From Davidsoniella eucalypti (taxonomy: Eukaryota > Ascomycota > Sordariomycetes > Microascales > Ceratocystidaceae): a DNA stretch of 64,000 bases. Below the pieces are notes generated by a model, which was given only the letters and a program-made list of their open reading frames with translations, ran no database searches and was not told where the DNA came from. A program made the position numbers and the translations under genes. This document shows, one piece after another, positions 1 through 11,815 of this stretch; the stretch's first letter is position 1; every line of letters starts with the position of its first letter. The stretch lies in NCBI GenBank assembly GCA_004009845.1, contig RMBW01000074.1:1-64000 (forward strand). The letters are read 5' to 3'.

Positions 1-1053
1 AGGCCAGAGCGAGTCCTTTGGCAGAGCACCGTTTTGGAGACTACCGGGATAACCAGTTTGCGTGAGATAGTTGATCAACGCATCAACCCATACGTAGATC
101 GTCTGCGATTCGTCGCTAGGCACGGGAATACCCCATTGCAATCTGCTAGCTGGGCGCGAAATGGATAGATCAGTCAGATTGAACTTGACCCAATTGACAA
201 CATCGCGCATACGGCCTTCAGGCTCGATCCACGTAGGGTTTTCTTTGTAGAACATGAGTAACTCGTCCTTTAGCGCCGTCATGCGGAAGTGGTAGTTCTT
301 CTCCACGATGTACTCGACCTCGCTTCCCGTCTCCGAGGCAACTCGCACTACTTTTCCTGTAAGCGGCTGGAAACGCTGTTGTGTGGCGCTCTCGGGGTAG
401 AAGCATTCGTCACTTATAGCGTACCAGCCCTCGTGCTCAGCTTCATATATGTATCCGGCCTCACGCAGCTGGTTCCAGAAATGCTGCACGGCAGTCTTGT
501 GATTATCATCGGTAGTGCGAATCCAGGCATGATCGGATGATAGCCCCGATAACCGTGCAAGCTCACGAAACTTGTTTGAGTTCATATCACAGAACTCTTT
601 AACGGGCGTCTCGGCTCGATTTGCGGCTTGCTGAACCTTGATGCCGTGTTCATCGGTGCCAGTGCTTAACACGGCATTCTGGCCGCACAGCTCACGCCAG
701 CGCTTGTACACATCTGCCAATATCATGGAGTACATGTGGCCAATGTGGGGTGCTAGAAGAGCAGAGGAGACACGAGTCAGTCAAGGATCTAATGACAGAG
801 AGATCTACTCAGCTGGGCAGAAACAGAAGAGAAGGGAGAAGGGCGGCGCACAGGCATTGACGTAGAAGATGGGCGTCGTGACATAGTAAGGCTTCTGTGA
901 AGTAGGTTGAGATACTGAGGCGGCATCTGAGCTGCCAAATCTCGCTGTAGATGGAATGCGACACACAAACGGATGTCTAGTCAAAGAAGCTGCTAGAAGT
1001 CGTCCGGCTTGACTGCGTGCTTGCCGGCTCGCCGGAAGTTGGACGCGAAGCAT
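1..1053 (-). CDS. MSM1: Mitochondrial methionyl-tRNA synthetase, 5' part (runs off the left edge)
   Basis: Class I aminoacyl-tRNA synthetase that charges tRNA-Met, predicted to work in the mitochondrial matrix. Exon 1 runs from the ATG at 1053 down to 852, and exon 2 from 752 past position 1. The intron (851-753) has a GTGCGC donor and a TAG acceptor. The protein opens with a basic, Arg/Ser-rich leader of about 45 residues that looks like a mitochondrial presequence. It then reads YYVTTPIFYVNA and, across the splice, SPHIGHMYS, which is the MetRS HIGH signature. STGTDEHGIK, conserved in MetRS, follows in exon 2. The KMSKS loop and anticodon-binding domain lie outside the window. An in-frame TTG lies further upstream, but 1053 is the first ATG. 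The mitochondrial assignment rests on the leader. The gene is divergent from the NTF2-like gene at 1534. Confidence 0.9.
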
Positions 1054-1533
1054 TGACAAAGAAAAAAAGACTCGATGGGCAATGTAGAAGAAAGGCAAGA
1101 GACTCGAGAACGCTGAGCAGATACAAAAATCGCTGATACTGTTGAGGGAATCAAGTCAAAAGAGAGGGAAATATCAAGAAATCAAGAAAATAACATCACG
1201 ACATTTAAACCTGGCAGTTACTTGCCTGCTCTGACGGATCCATTTTCGTGCTGCTTAACGTGGGACAAACTTATCTTGGCGGCAACTGCTCATTATAGCA
1301 GGGATTCCTTCACAACGAACAGCCCCACGCTATCGATAAGCTATGTGAATGTGAACTTAATTCTTCGGATTTCTTTTTTAAGCTCTCGACAACTAACTTT
1401 GCGACGATTTTATCGCTACCATCAATCAACCATCTCAGCAACATATCTCTCTATTTTTCTTCTCCATTTGATCGCTACTCTGATCAACCAACAATCTATC
1501 TTCTACATATCGCAGCTACTTAGTCCGCCCACC
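1054..1533. other. Divergent promoter region between MSM1-like and NTF2-like genes
   Basis: This 480-bp stretch separates two divergent start codons. The right half, from about 1370, is pyrimidine-rich and probably serves as promoter and 5' UTR for the gene at 1534. An open frame over 1222-1641 crosses the real start codon and intron of that gene and has no protein-like composition. I see no further gene. Confidence 0.6.
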
Positions 1534-2125
1534 ATGGCGTCCACCGCGCCTAATGCCATGAGCTCTGACATGCAGACTAAGCTTTCCAGTGACGGTTTGT
1601 CGTCCCTTTTTCTCGTCCACGTCGAAGCAATTCACATCTAACCAGACATCTTCTCTCTGATATTTAGGTGCTAATAACTTCGTCGATGCTTACTACCACA
1701 CACTCAACTCCAACGCCAAGAACATGGACCAATTCTACGTCGACTCCAACGCCAAATACACCACCGCCAGCGTCAAAGCCCAGATCGTCGTCAACGGCAG
1801 CGCTGTAGACGGTGGATCGAGTGCTTACGTCGAACTCGTGAAGAAGCAGGGCGCCGACGTGCGCTACGAAGTCGAGGCTTTCGACACCCATGTTATCAAC
1901 CCCGTCTTTACTATTGCCGCCCCCGATAACATGGCGCCCAGAGCTTCGATATTGCTCCAGGTCACTGGAAAGGTCAGCTTCGGCAGGGGACGAGATACTA
2001 CGCGCAAATCGTTTAGTGAAGTGTTTGTGTTGGTTCCGAATTGGGATTCCTTTGCGCGCAACGCACCCAAGAATATGCGTCGGTTCCTGGTGCTTTCGCA
2101 GAATTACCGCGCTCTGATGGACTAG
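1534..2125 (+). CDS. MTR2: NTF2-like mRNA export factor (Mtr2/Nxt1 type)
   Basis: Predicted partner of the Mex67/NXF export receptor, forming a heterodimer that carries mRNA through nuclear pores. Exon 1 is 1534-1594 and exon 2 is 1668-2125, giving 172 aa. The intron has a GTTTGT donor, a CTAAC branch site at about 1638 and a TTTAG acceptor. The start sits in a good context (CACCATGG). The spliced protein has the NTF2-fold opening ANNFVDAYYHTLN. Its end, with FVLVPNWDSF and a basic RRFLVLSQN segment, resembles the fungal Mtr2 branch more than the RanGDP importer NTF2 itself. The length fits Mtr2 (yeast Mtr2 is about 184 aa). Which NTF2-family member it is remains my inference, because Mtr2 diverges fast. 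It converges on RAM2, with 219 bp between the stop codons. Confidence 0.68.
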
Positions 2126-2344
2126 AAGACTTCGTCGATAGACTCTTTTTTGCCTCCTCTTTTGTTTTTTTTGTTTAGCATTAACGGCTCATGAACGGCG
2201 TTCTTGGCTCTGGGATCATCAAAGTGTCTGGTTCTAACCTAATTGTTCTTTATAAAATTATAACTTCATCCTTCAAATATAGCTTGCATCTTACAGGAAT
2301 ACAATAATTTGCTGCCTCATCTCTTCTTAATTGTTCATTTGCGT

Positions 2345-3430
2345 CTAAAATGCTAGTTGCTGCTCCCGGAACCTCCAGTATCCAACTCTGATCGGATCCC
2401 ACTTCTCCGACAACCGGGTTAGACAAACGGCAGCCTTCTCCTTCTCACCCTCTTGCGCATATATCTCCGCCAATATATCTAAAGCGTGCGTACTCAACAC
2501 CTTTTCCTGCTCATCGCCTTCACCAACCTTCTGTACAAACTCCTCAACGAATGTCTTTTGCGACTCCAATGCACGGCCAGCCTTAGTCAACACGCCCTTG
2601 AGATAGTTCCACGCCGACGGGTTCTGAGGTGCCAGCGAGATCTTTTCGTGCGCATACCGGATCTCCCGCTCGATGATAGCCTCGGGGATCGCCGCATCGG
2701 CTTCCGTAGCGTGCACTGTCTCACCTGATGATGCACTTGGGTCTGAGAAGACTAGGAAGAAGCGATGGGCCCAGGCCGAGTTGTTGCGCAAGTCTTCTTC
2801 AATGTAGTTTTGCGTTGATAGTAGCTCGTTCACGTCCCACATTCCAATACAGCGCACTAACCACTGCCGGTAGCTCCATACGTGGTAGTTCTTGGCGTCC
2901 TCCTGAAGCATCTGGCAAATAAAATGCGTCTCGGAGCGCGCCAGAGCAGATACTTTGGGCTTGTCATCAGCAATGACTGGGTAATAGATGTTGATGAGTA
3001 GCTGACGGTGGTGCCAGATCTGGTAGTTCTTGAGATGCTCCAGAGACACCTCGTTAAGCCACTCCATCTCGGCATTCAAGTCAAGCTTAAGCTCTTCTAA
3101 GATCTTAAAGCGGTACAACCACACAGTATAATGGGCCGGGTTCATGGCGATGATGTGGGCAGTTAGACGAAAGGCACGCGCTGAGATTTCATTGGCAGCC
3201 ATAACAATGCGCAGATAGGCGGTGGCTGGATAGCGTCATGTTAGTGATTCGACATGGATATACATGTTTTATGATATCAACGTACCCTCGGCATATTTAG
3301 GCGGGTATGCAATGGCAGCTAGCGAACCCTCGGGCTCTTCAGCGGGAATAGGCGGGACATCTTCCCAGACCGGATCCTCGGAGAATGAGATGGTCTGATG
3401 ACCGTAGAACTCTTCATTAAGTAGAGGCAT
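2345..3430 (-). CDS. RAM2: Protein farnesyltransferase / geranylgeranyltransferase type I alpha subunit
   Basis: Shared alpha subunit of the cytosolic prenyltransferases that attach farnesyl or geranylgeranyl groups to CAAX proteins such as Ras, Rho and a-type pheromones. Exon 1 is 3430-3286 and exon 2 is 3225-2345, giving 341 aa, between the yeast (316 aa) and human (379 aa) lengths. The intron has a GTACGT donor and a CCAG acceptor. PPTA repeats are visible: NPAHYTVWLYRFKILEEL, NYQIWHHRQLLIN, NYHVWSYRQWLVR, NNSAWAHRFFLVF and NPSAWNYLKGVL. The first exon carries the family's N-terminal stretch (DPVWEDVPP and AIAYPPKYAE). The start at 3430 is the first ATG in this frame, but the frame stays open upstream to an acceptor at 3474-3473 that may belong to the upstream gene. 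The last 14 nt of that gene's ORF overlap this start. Confidence 0.92.
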
Positions 3431-4210
3431 TATCTTCTTGTTGCAGCGCAGCGCGGCTTCGTCGTCCTGAGTCTATCCAACCAAATCGAAAACGTTAGCA
3501 AGAATACGTAATCTAGACTCCAGCCCTACCCCTCTTCCACAAAACGACTTACGCAAATCTGATACTAGCTGCTCTGTAAAGCTCTTAAATCTATCGTCTA
3601 ACTCAGCCGGCGAAAACTCCTCAATACGGCGTCCTGTCGTTTGATCCACGCCCCAGTCGTAGTTCTTAGTTAAGTTACGGTACGGGATGTTATCCTTCTG
3701 TACCGTCTTCCAATAATCGCGCTCAGCCCGAGCGTTACTAAATACGTTGCCAATAGCAACTTCCCGGATCAGATGTGCGTTGGCCCAAGTCGTTAGGTCA
3801 GCAGCTTCAAGTCCGGCTAAGCCAGTTTCGCAGGCGTCGAGCTTTTGTGCGGCGGGGTTCGTTTGGTAGAAGTTGTATAGCGATCGTTCACTTACGGTAG
3901 CTAGAGGCTCGGCAGTATATGTTGAAACGGAAGAAGAAGAATTGTCTATAGTATCAAGATGTCTGGTGAGCTACAGTGAAGCTTGAAAGCAGGATATCAA
4001 AAAGTGATATATGGGTGTACGTATATAGCAGTAGGTGGGACAGAGTTTAAAGCACAGAAATCCCCAAATTGTCAACAATCGTAAGAGAACAAGGCCTTCT
4101 CTAGCGTAAGGACAGGCCCTACCCTTTTATAGGCATAGCGAATAGAGCTTAAACAACTAGCTAGACTAACCTTTGGTGGCTTTGGCGCCGGCTTTGGGCT
4201 TAGGTGGCAT
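3417..4210 (-). CDS. Unrecognised small spliced protein upstream of and overlapping RAM2
   Basis: I do not recognise the family. The model has exons 4210-4171, 3945-3553 and 3472-3417, giving 162 aa. Donors are GTTAGT and GTAAGT; acceptors are TATAG and GATAG, the second preceded by a GCTAAC branch site. The protein starts MPPKPKAGAKATK (basic) and then has a Ser-rich linker. A soluble, probably helical core follows, with ERSLYNFYQTNPAAQKLD, WANAHLIREVAIGNVFSNAR and DNIPYRNLTKNYDWGVD. There is no signal peptide or membrane segment. The 393-nt central exon is open and has coding-like composition but contains no ATG, so simple ORF finders miss it. Its stop codon lies 14 nt inside RAM2. Using a GTATCA donor a few codons earlier would instead fuse it in frame to RAM2. 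The core exon is the best-supported part; the ends are provisional. Confidence 0.5.
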
Positions 4211-5110
4211 CGTTTATTTTTCAGTTGAAAGAGATCGAAATCGAGTTGAGAATATGAGAACTCGAAGCGAAGTGACGGCTAAAAGTTGGAGCGTCAAGGG
4301 GCTCTTTCAACAGGCTATCTTTGGCCTCTGATCTTACTTAGCCTTTGCGTTTGATTGTTTTTTTACTGGGGTTTAGCTACATTTTACTAAGAAACATTGC
4401 AAATGGTGGGGCAAGAACATGTACAATGGTATCCTACAGTGTGTAGCATACTACCGAAACTGTGTTTATAGCTAGTCGTATACCACTGATATACAGTTTT
4501 TAGAATATATTACGCACTGTTTGTTTCCTATTCATCACCAAACAACAATGTCAACGACGTCAGTTTCACTGTTTGATACCATCTCAAGCCATCCCTTGAT
4601 CGGCTAACTTCGAGAACAATGCTTAGAAATACTGTTTAGTGGCATCATGATAACATTCATCACATTGCTGACCATTATTGCAAGTATCGCTTGTTGTATA
4701 ATATATAGTTATATGTCATTATTTGCCATGAATAAAGAAGGCGTCTAGCTCTGATGAGTGAGTATACAGTATACTTCAATTCAAGGTCTCCCCCCCTTCC
4801 CTTCGTAAAAAGTAAGTACTACGCCAAAGTAATAAAACGGCCGGTAAAAAGAAATAGGTCATGGGTTGCAGTTGCTAGACCTAGTCAATCATGAACCCTA
4901 TGTCCAATAGCCAACATGTCTGACATATGTTAGACCTATTCAAGAGAAGAGAAAATCAGGTCCAAGTAAAGGAAGAACTTATGGGAACAAGAAGCCGTCG
5001 CTGCATCCCAATGTGCTATCAACGGCAAACGAACAAGAGACAAGCCAATAAAATTACAGTAAAAAAGCACACAACGCCATTTTGGTGTTCGTACTCAAAC
5101 TTTACCTATT
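4211..5110. other. Intergenic, ERG12 3' side to upstream of the 4210 gene
   Basis: About 900 bp of AT-rich DNA. It must hold the promoter of the gene starting at 4210 and the 3' UTR and terminator of ERG12. The open frame at 4927-5217 runs antisense into the ERG12 C-terminus and is not a gene. I see nothing else. Confidence 0.6.
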
Positions 5111-6713
5111 CTAGATGGTGCCATCTCTTACACGCCAGAACTTCCAGCCTTCACGTTCACCAGTCTGTCCGTGAACACCTACTAGTTTCTCGACGCCCTC
5201 TGTACCTTCAGCCTTGAGGAACTTGTCTACGTCAATCTCTTCGCCACCCCAGACGTCCTCCTCGCTACCGTTCTTTAGAACAGCAGGCCATAAGACACCG
5301 ATACCGTGGCAGCCAACTGATGTCTCGAAACGCTCGTAACCCTCTTCTTCTAACTTGTCGTAGAGGTTTGTCAAGCGCTCCTGGGAAATATCGGGCTTCA
5401 TCAACGTTATCGAGCAACCACCACCACCGGCACCCGTGAGCTTGGTCCAGCCAATACCCTGGTGATCAGCCAGTTCGCGGATTCTCTCCAAGCGTGGGTG
5501 TGATACGCCAAGAGACACCAAAAGACCGTGGTTGACGCGCATGAGCTCGCCGATTCTGAAGAGGTCACTCTCGCTGCTAGCATCAAAGCTGTCCTCTTCT
5601 AAAATCTCGCTTGCTGCTTCAGCCACCTTGTCCATAGAATCAAGGATAGTGTCCACCAGCTTGGGGTGCGTTGTCTTGAGTTTGCGAACCTTGGTAAGTT
5701 CATGGGCAGTCGACTTTGCCTGCTTGGTGTCGACCAACAACAAAGGGAGCTCCGGGAAATCCCATAGTGGTCTGACGATCTGCGGTAGACCCTCTCGTCT
5801 TTGAAACACCACGGCCTTACCCTGGGTTGCGACAGTGTTGTCAACTCCCGATGGTGTTCCATGGATGCACATCTCAGCCACAAAGGCCCAGCGATTGATA
5901 CGTTCGATTTGTACTCTCGCCTCGTCGGATGGCTGGTCTGGATGCGGGCCTGACAACGCCCGTAGCTGAAGCAGCAAAGCTGCTGACAGGCACACTGCGA
6001 TGGATGCACTACTACCGAGACCGGCACCTATGGGAATGGTAGAACGCAATGTGTACAGGCATCCAGGGAACGACTGAGAGCCTAGTGATAGAAACAGATA
6101 TAAAAACGAAGAGGCTGAAGCCTTGTGGATCTTGCGAACCTCCTCAGGTACGTCTGGCGAGATGTTGTCAAGGTGTGGCTGGATAGCATCGACAAGATCG
6201 GAGTCAAGCTCAGTGACGAGTGAGTAGTAGAACTTTTTTTTTTCTGACACCGAAAAGGCAGCCCACGGCAGATCATCAATGTTCCAAGTATGTTGAAGAT
6301 CGATATCGGGGAATCGTAGAGAAACTTGACGTCGTGACTTGGACAGAGTAGTGACATGGAGATATGAACGCAGCGAGATGGCAGCAGCGATGGCAGCCTA
6401 TAGAGAACGCATATGTTAGTGTCGAGGAGCATTCTGAAGGGATAGAAGATGGGAGGGGCATAGCAGACGGGAATAGCAAGTTAAGGGCACATACCTTGCC
6501 GTAGACGACAGAGTGCTCGCCAAAGACAATGACCTTGCCCGGGGCGGAGACCATGAATGGCGGCATCATGGGCGAAGAGGTCTTGCGCTCATTCTTCAGG
6601 CGCTGCACTAGCGTGCCGTTGCCGTTGATGTAACCGTTGGGGGAGTCTTCGGTGCCATGGCCGTTGGTGGCAGCAACGCCATTGGCGTCGGGATTGGCAG
6701 AGTTTCCGTTCAT
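5111..6713 (-). CDS. ERG12: Mevalonate kinase
   Basis: Phosphorylates mevalonate with ATP to give 5-phosphomevalonate in the cytosol or peroxisome, feeding sterol, dolichol, quinone and prenyl-group synthesis. Exon 1 is 6713-6495 and exon 2 is 6397-5111, giving 501 aa (yeast Erg12 is 443 aa). The intron has a GTATGT donor and an ATAG acceptor. The first 45 or so residues are Asn/Gly-rich and dispensable-looking, which accounts for much of the extra length. GHMP-kinase motifs follow in order: APGKVIVFGEHSVVYGK near residues 57-73, the ATP loop PIGAGLGSSAS near 195-205, MCIHGTPSGVDN, and the C-terminal KLTGAGGGGCSITL. The splice junction joins YGK directly to AAIAAAISLRSYL, as in the family. 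It lies 0.9 kb upstream of the RAM2 pair on the same strand. Confidence 0.95.
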
Positions 6714-9700
6714 GTGTAGATATTATGTATATTATATAGGCGTAGAAGAAGATCTAGCGTCGTAAAGCCTGGGAAAAGGGTAGAGAATGGTGTCAAGGAG
6801 CAGATATGTTGGACGCCGGGTTATGAAATAGATGGCGATGCTGCCTTAAGCCAGGGGTAGAATTGATACCGGCACAGCGGAAGGACGAACAGACCTTAGA
6901 GAGGCTGTGGCAAAAGAAGCAAAATGTAAAAAGAGAAATAAAGATAGCAAGATTTTAAGTGGACAAAGAAAATGGTTTGTATAAATCTCGGTCTTGGAGT
7001 GCAACTCGTAAAACTGGTGATGTTGTTGTTTTTGTTTTGCTGACTAGTCAATAATGAGATACGCAGTAGCAAAGTTGTCAGTAGCAATTGCTCCAACGGA
7101 TTTGTTGTTTGTTAGTCGATGCTGCAAGTGCTGCAGAAAATTGGTACCCTTTCCAAAGATGCTATAGAGCAACTACCAGGCCTGTCGTAGTGTTGCAACG
7201 CGATAAGATCAAGCGGATCGTGCCAGCAAGCAGGAAGGAAACAGGAAGGAGCCCTGTGTGGTTCTGTCGAGGATGGAAGGAGCAGCAGTCCAAAAGAAAA
7301 CAAGGAAATAGCTAACTACAAGAAAAAGATTCAACGACGTTATTAAAGTAATCGACGATTGTAGGGCTAATTAGTAAAATTGAAAAGGTTAAGAAAGTGA
7401 AGTGGACAACAGCTGGGTTTTACTGTGAAGGCCAGATAGCATTGTCAACACAAAAGCAAAAGGCTGAAAGAAACCAGAGCAAGAAAAAATAACTGCAAGA
7501 GTTATCGACTAGGAAGGGGGCGGCAGACGGAAAGGAGCCATGCGGTCTGCTGTTGGTTTTAAGTCAGATGCCACACCACCCGGTTCTTTGTTGATTTACA
7601 CGTAGTTATAGTCGTGTTGGCCCAGCTGCTGTGATGTTGATGTTCAGTATGAAGGTCGTTTAAGCGGCTGCTTCTACGCCACCGAATACATGTATTTGTA
7701 TGTACAGATGTATATACTTGCTTACTGTCCGCTGCCAACATCGGAAGCGTATATGCACCAATACCACTAGAAGAGGCGGTGTAAGTGCATCCAACAATAA
7801 TGGGTTGCCAGCTCTAATGTTCGAGACGAGCAAAACATCGTGTTTCTGCATTGCATCTACACTACTGTTATTTTGCGTTGATTCATATCTCCAACCAGGA
7901 TTGTCTCTATATACGCTCTCGTAACATGCTCAATAACAAGAACAACACACCATTGCTCTCTGATCACCTCGAACTTGCTTTGATAAGCCACACATGTCAG
8001 ACGCTAGAGGCATCCATCACATAGTCTTCACATCACTATCACCTTGGGCTTAGTGTGTTTCCCGGCGGTCATGACCTCTGAAGCCAGTGCCAATAACTAA
8101 ATCACTAGCTCATTCAACTCTAGCCCGTCTTGTTCTTCTCGTCTATCTCCATACAAGCGCACGATCCCATGGTCTATTCCCCAGACAAGCAACGCAAACA
8201 AGGCCGAGCCAGGCAATGAGGTCAGGTGACCGCATTGGTTCAGTATTGGGGATAGACAACTCTGTACCCTACATTTGATTGCAACTCTATTGTCAGTTTT
8301 GGGGCTCGTAAAACGCTTGCTCTTTTTCCACATACAAATGCGCAACTCATTCTTCTAAATAGTGGGCTTTTCATTGGTCAACCCCAGCAACGACACAACT
8401 AGATCCAATCTCAGCCTATTTTGATTTCCAGAACCAAGACCAACAAGACCAACAAGACCATACCTTTTTTTTCTTTGTTATGCTAGCCTTGAGCTTTTGA
8501 TTTGATGAGGTTTTCGCCTCAAAATCAGAACCAACAAGTGGATAGATGTGATTGATCCGCCTTCTCCCTTGCCTGTATTAGTCTAGTCTGACGGCGACAC
8601 AAACTGTATCGCTTCTTTGTTTTTTTGGTGACTTCGTTCGAAACAAATCAGCAGGCATTCTGCTTATCAACAAGGCTAACACGCGAGAGGCCTGTATTCG
8701 GAGCTCAAAACAGAACCATTAGTTCATAGTTAGCTTATATGCAACCATTACATGCATACACACATAATATGCATACTTATATGTATCTATATATTGGTGA
8801 ACTACGCTATTCGTGCCGTTTTAACGTGCCAGATGTGTATACGGTTCTTCCGGGTTGGTTCTATTGCGGCTCAGACGAAGGACAAATTTTGTTAGTAAAT
8901 ATATAACCATATTCATAGATCACAAGACTCATCTATTTAACCCTGTATAACTTTTCAACATGCAGAAATTATTATGTATGCTGACTTGTTGGTAACCCTA
9001 ATGACTGATACAACCAACAAACGAGTTCACACCATCACATATCTTCTTTTCACCGTATGTTCATTTGTGGACACTATTCGTATCAAGAGAACCAACAACA
9101 TGCAATATTAGGAAACCTGAATTCCTCAAGACCGAACTTATTGCACCAACCCATAAAGTATACGATGGAATCCTGCCAATAAGGACACTATCGCCTAGAT
9201 GCAGATTTGGTCCGGACCAACTGTCTATCACTTGCCCAAAGAAGCTTCGTAGAATTGGTTCAAGATGTACTCTTGCGTGACCGAATGATTCCAAAAAAAC
9301 TCGATAATCCATGGCTGTTGATATGCTATTTTGAGTTACATTGCCTGGCTATTCCTTCCAGATCGAGTCAAAAGCTAAAAGAAAGGACTGAGCTGCCTTC
9401 ACGAAAAGGACACTGAGAATCTAGTAGCCCACGATGAATATTGATAAGACCGAAAGAAGACATATAAGTACATGATACCTATCCTATCTTATTTACACGG
9501 GCACAACCCTAATGAAGGCCAAATATGTAGAAATCATACAGATATACATATCATGTTTCAAAGTACTAGTCAGCAACGTTAGACAATGGATGCAACATGG
9601 ACTGATATTGATGCGATATTCTAGGGTCCAAGTATTGATTCATAGTCTCATTACAATACTTTATTATGATAAACTTACTCGTAGGAGGGAGGACAGCCGA

Positions 9701-10427
9701 TGATGATCGGTTTGGGACCAGCTGAAAATCACACAGCGTATCACGTTCAATTCGAGAAAGACCCCGCATCAAAGAACTCAAATACTTACTAGAATGAGAG
9801 CTACTTGAGTCACTTTTCTTTTCTTTTCATATGCTAGATCCTTGATTCAATAGTGCGAAATAGCAACTGTTAAAAGAGAGACATAGAAGAAAATGGGGAG
9901 TTGAACAAATATAACTAGCGTCAATCGGAAGCAAATTGTGAAGATGTGCGGGGGTACACAAACCCAATATGCAGAACTCTATCATAATACATGGTATCAC
10001 TTGAGATCGCCAATTGTCTATTAATCACGTATCTGCGATTGCATGCGAAGATCAAAGAGTCCTTGGCCAAGATGGGACGAAGATATATCAAAGCGAGAAC
10101 AAGTTATCATAAATAGTTTACTCCATGTTTTGTCTTTTAAATTATGAAGCCAAGTAGTTATTGACTTTATATGCATTCGATACCCAAGATTCGTTCAAGA
10201 TGTATGATACTGCTTCGTCGAATCACCGCCAACCGTTGGCTTCGGGTCACTGCAAGTGGATTTTGTCACCACATGCTTGGGTATCACGACAGGCAAACTG
10301 ACTATAAAAAGACAGGTCACTTGAGATAAGGAAGGAAAAAGAAAAGAAAAGTATCAAAAAGTAGTTGGCTCGTTATGAAGGAAAACAATGCAACGCCGTT
10401 TATTTTAATTTTTGGGCTATGGATCGC
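6714..10427. other. 3.7-kb intergenic region without a recognisable gene
   Basis: I find no ORF with recognisable protein content on either strand. All open frames are short and unlike known families. Short homopurine/homopyrimidine patches and an imperfect tandem of GACCAACAA units at about 8428-8463 are the only structure noted. The left end should hold the ERG12 promoter and the right end the RPL38 3' UTR. A small multi-exon gene or a non-coding RNA could be missed here. Confidence 0.5.
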
Positions 10428-11204
10428 TTATTTCTTCTCCTTCTTGGAGAGATCGACAACGTTCAGGTCTGTTCGTAAGAAAGAAGATATGTTAGTGAAA
10501 ATGGATCTGGCTATGTAAACGCTGCATGAACTATGTATGGCCCGATAAGAAAAACTTTGATCAAGTCATTGTTCAGCAATTGAGGTATGAGTGAGGGAGA
10601 GGGGAAATCGTACTGGGAGGCAGGCTCTGCTTGAGCTTCTCGGCCTTCTCGGAGTCCTTCAGGCTGAGGGTGTACAGGAAGCGCTGGCAGCGGACCTTGA
10701 ACTTGACCTGCTGCTCCTTCTTGTTGCGCTTGATGCGGGCGGCTGTTCGTATGAAGATTATAGGTTAGTGAGGCTGACTTGGAGATATTTTTTATTGCGT
10801 CCAGATCACGATTGACGGTTGTTGATTGTATTTTGTTGGCGGGCATCGTGGTGGATATGTGTAAGTGGTTTGGTGTCTAAGTAGCGAGTTGACCAATGCA
10901 ATTGTTTCAGAAGGTTCGTTCAAATTTGGTCGGCAGTTTTAAATTTGGCTTGTGTCGCTCTTCTTCTTCTAAATGCCGTTAAGTAGAAAAGTCGAGTGCA
11001 TAATCACAGGCGATTTCAAGATATCGTGAAGATGTCTAGACTTGTACATATCGTAGAGGCGAACTTACAGGAGGCATCCTTTCTCCGGCAGATCTCAAGG
11101 AACTATTTGAAAATTGTCAGCAATTGATATATCTTGTGGGTGTATACTGGATCTCATTGTTATGGAAAACATACCTGCTTAATGTCGGCGACTTCACGAG
11201 GCAT
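10428..11204 (-). CDS. RPL38: 60S ribosomal protein eL38
   Basis: Small structural protein of the large cytosolic ribosomal subunit. Four exons (11204-11175, 11102-11069, 10742-10614, 10468-10428) encode 77 aa, one residue shorter than yeast Rpl38. The gene is split so finely that no single open frame shows it. The spliced pieces are MPREVADIKQ, then FLEICRRKDAS, then SARIKRNKKEQQVKFK with VRCQRFLYTLSLKDSEKAEK, and finally NLNVVDLSKKEKK. All are near-identical to the family. Introns are 72, 326 and 145 nt with GTATGT, GTAAGT and GTACGA donors. Exon codons are rich in C/G third positions, as expected for a highly expressed gene. Confidence 0.95.
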
Positions 11205-11815
11205 TTTGACGGCGTTGATGTGATTGATAATCTGCACACTTAGAGTATGTTCAATGGTGTAGTTAATTTTGACAATCGTTATGTATTTTGTGCTTCTGGG
11301 TAATTTTTTTTGTGGGATAAGCCCCAGTATGGAGGGGTGCAATCGGACCAATCATGAAAAGGGCTATTGTCAAAAGTATATGTACAATCTCTTATCGGGC
11401 TGCCCTGATCCTTCTATGACTTAGCAGGTTGAAACTTCAGTGAGGACACATTGAGGATCTCTGCCATAATCGTAGCTAACAAACCTTGGCTAGTCGTGAA
11501 GAAGCTGCAATTTTTTTCTTGTATATACCTATCTTCTTGTATCTCTTGTATGATAGCTATGACATTAGGCATGACTTGCGATACTGGTTCATGGCACAAT
11601 TTCCGTAGTGATTACAATCAAAGTACAAAATGTTTGATCAGTGTAGAGACCCTTATCGATAATAATGCTTAGTAAGGCATTGAAGCTGCTACGTTTCAAG
11701 TCGCGTAACTATAAAGTAGCATCGGTTCGTCATCCATAACCTGAGCTTTCTATCCGAACCAACAAAAATCATCAACGTCCATCAGTCCCTAAAGAAGTGT
11801 ATTCTTGAGGACATT
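11205..11815. other. Divergent promoter region between RPL38 and STE24
   Basis: About 610 bp between two divergent start codons, so it probably carries both promoters. Only short open frames occur, with no protein-like content. Confidence 0.55.

Noticed and set aside
1222..1641. 139-codon open frame upstream of the NTF2-like gene
   Set aside because: It crosses the real start codon, donor and intron of the gene at 1534, and its translation is Ser/Leu/Ile-rich with no family resemblance.
10743..11068. Possible intronic snoRNA in RPL38
   Set aside because: I could not find a clear C box/D box pair on the minus strand. Kept only as something to check.
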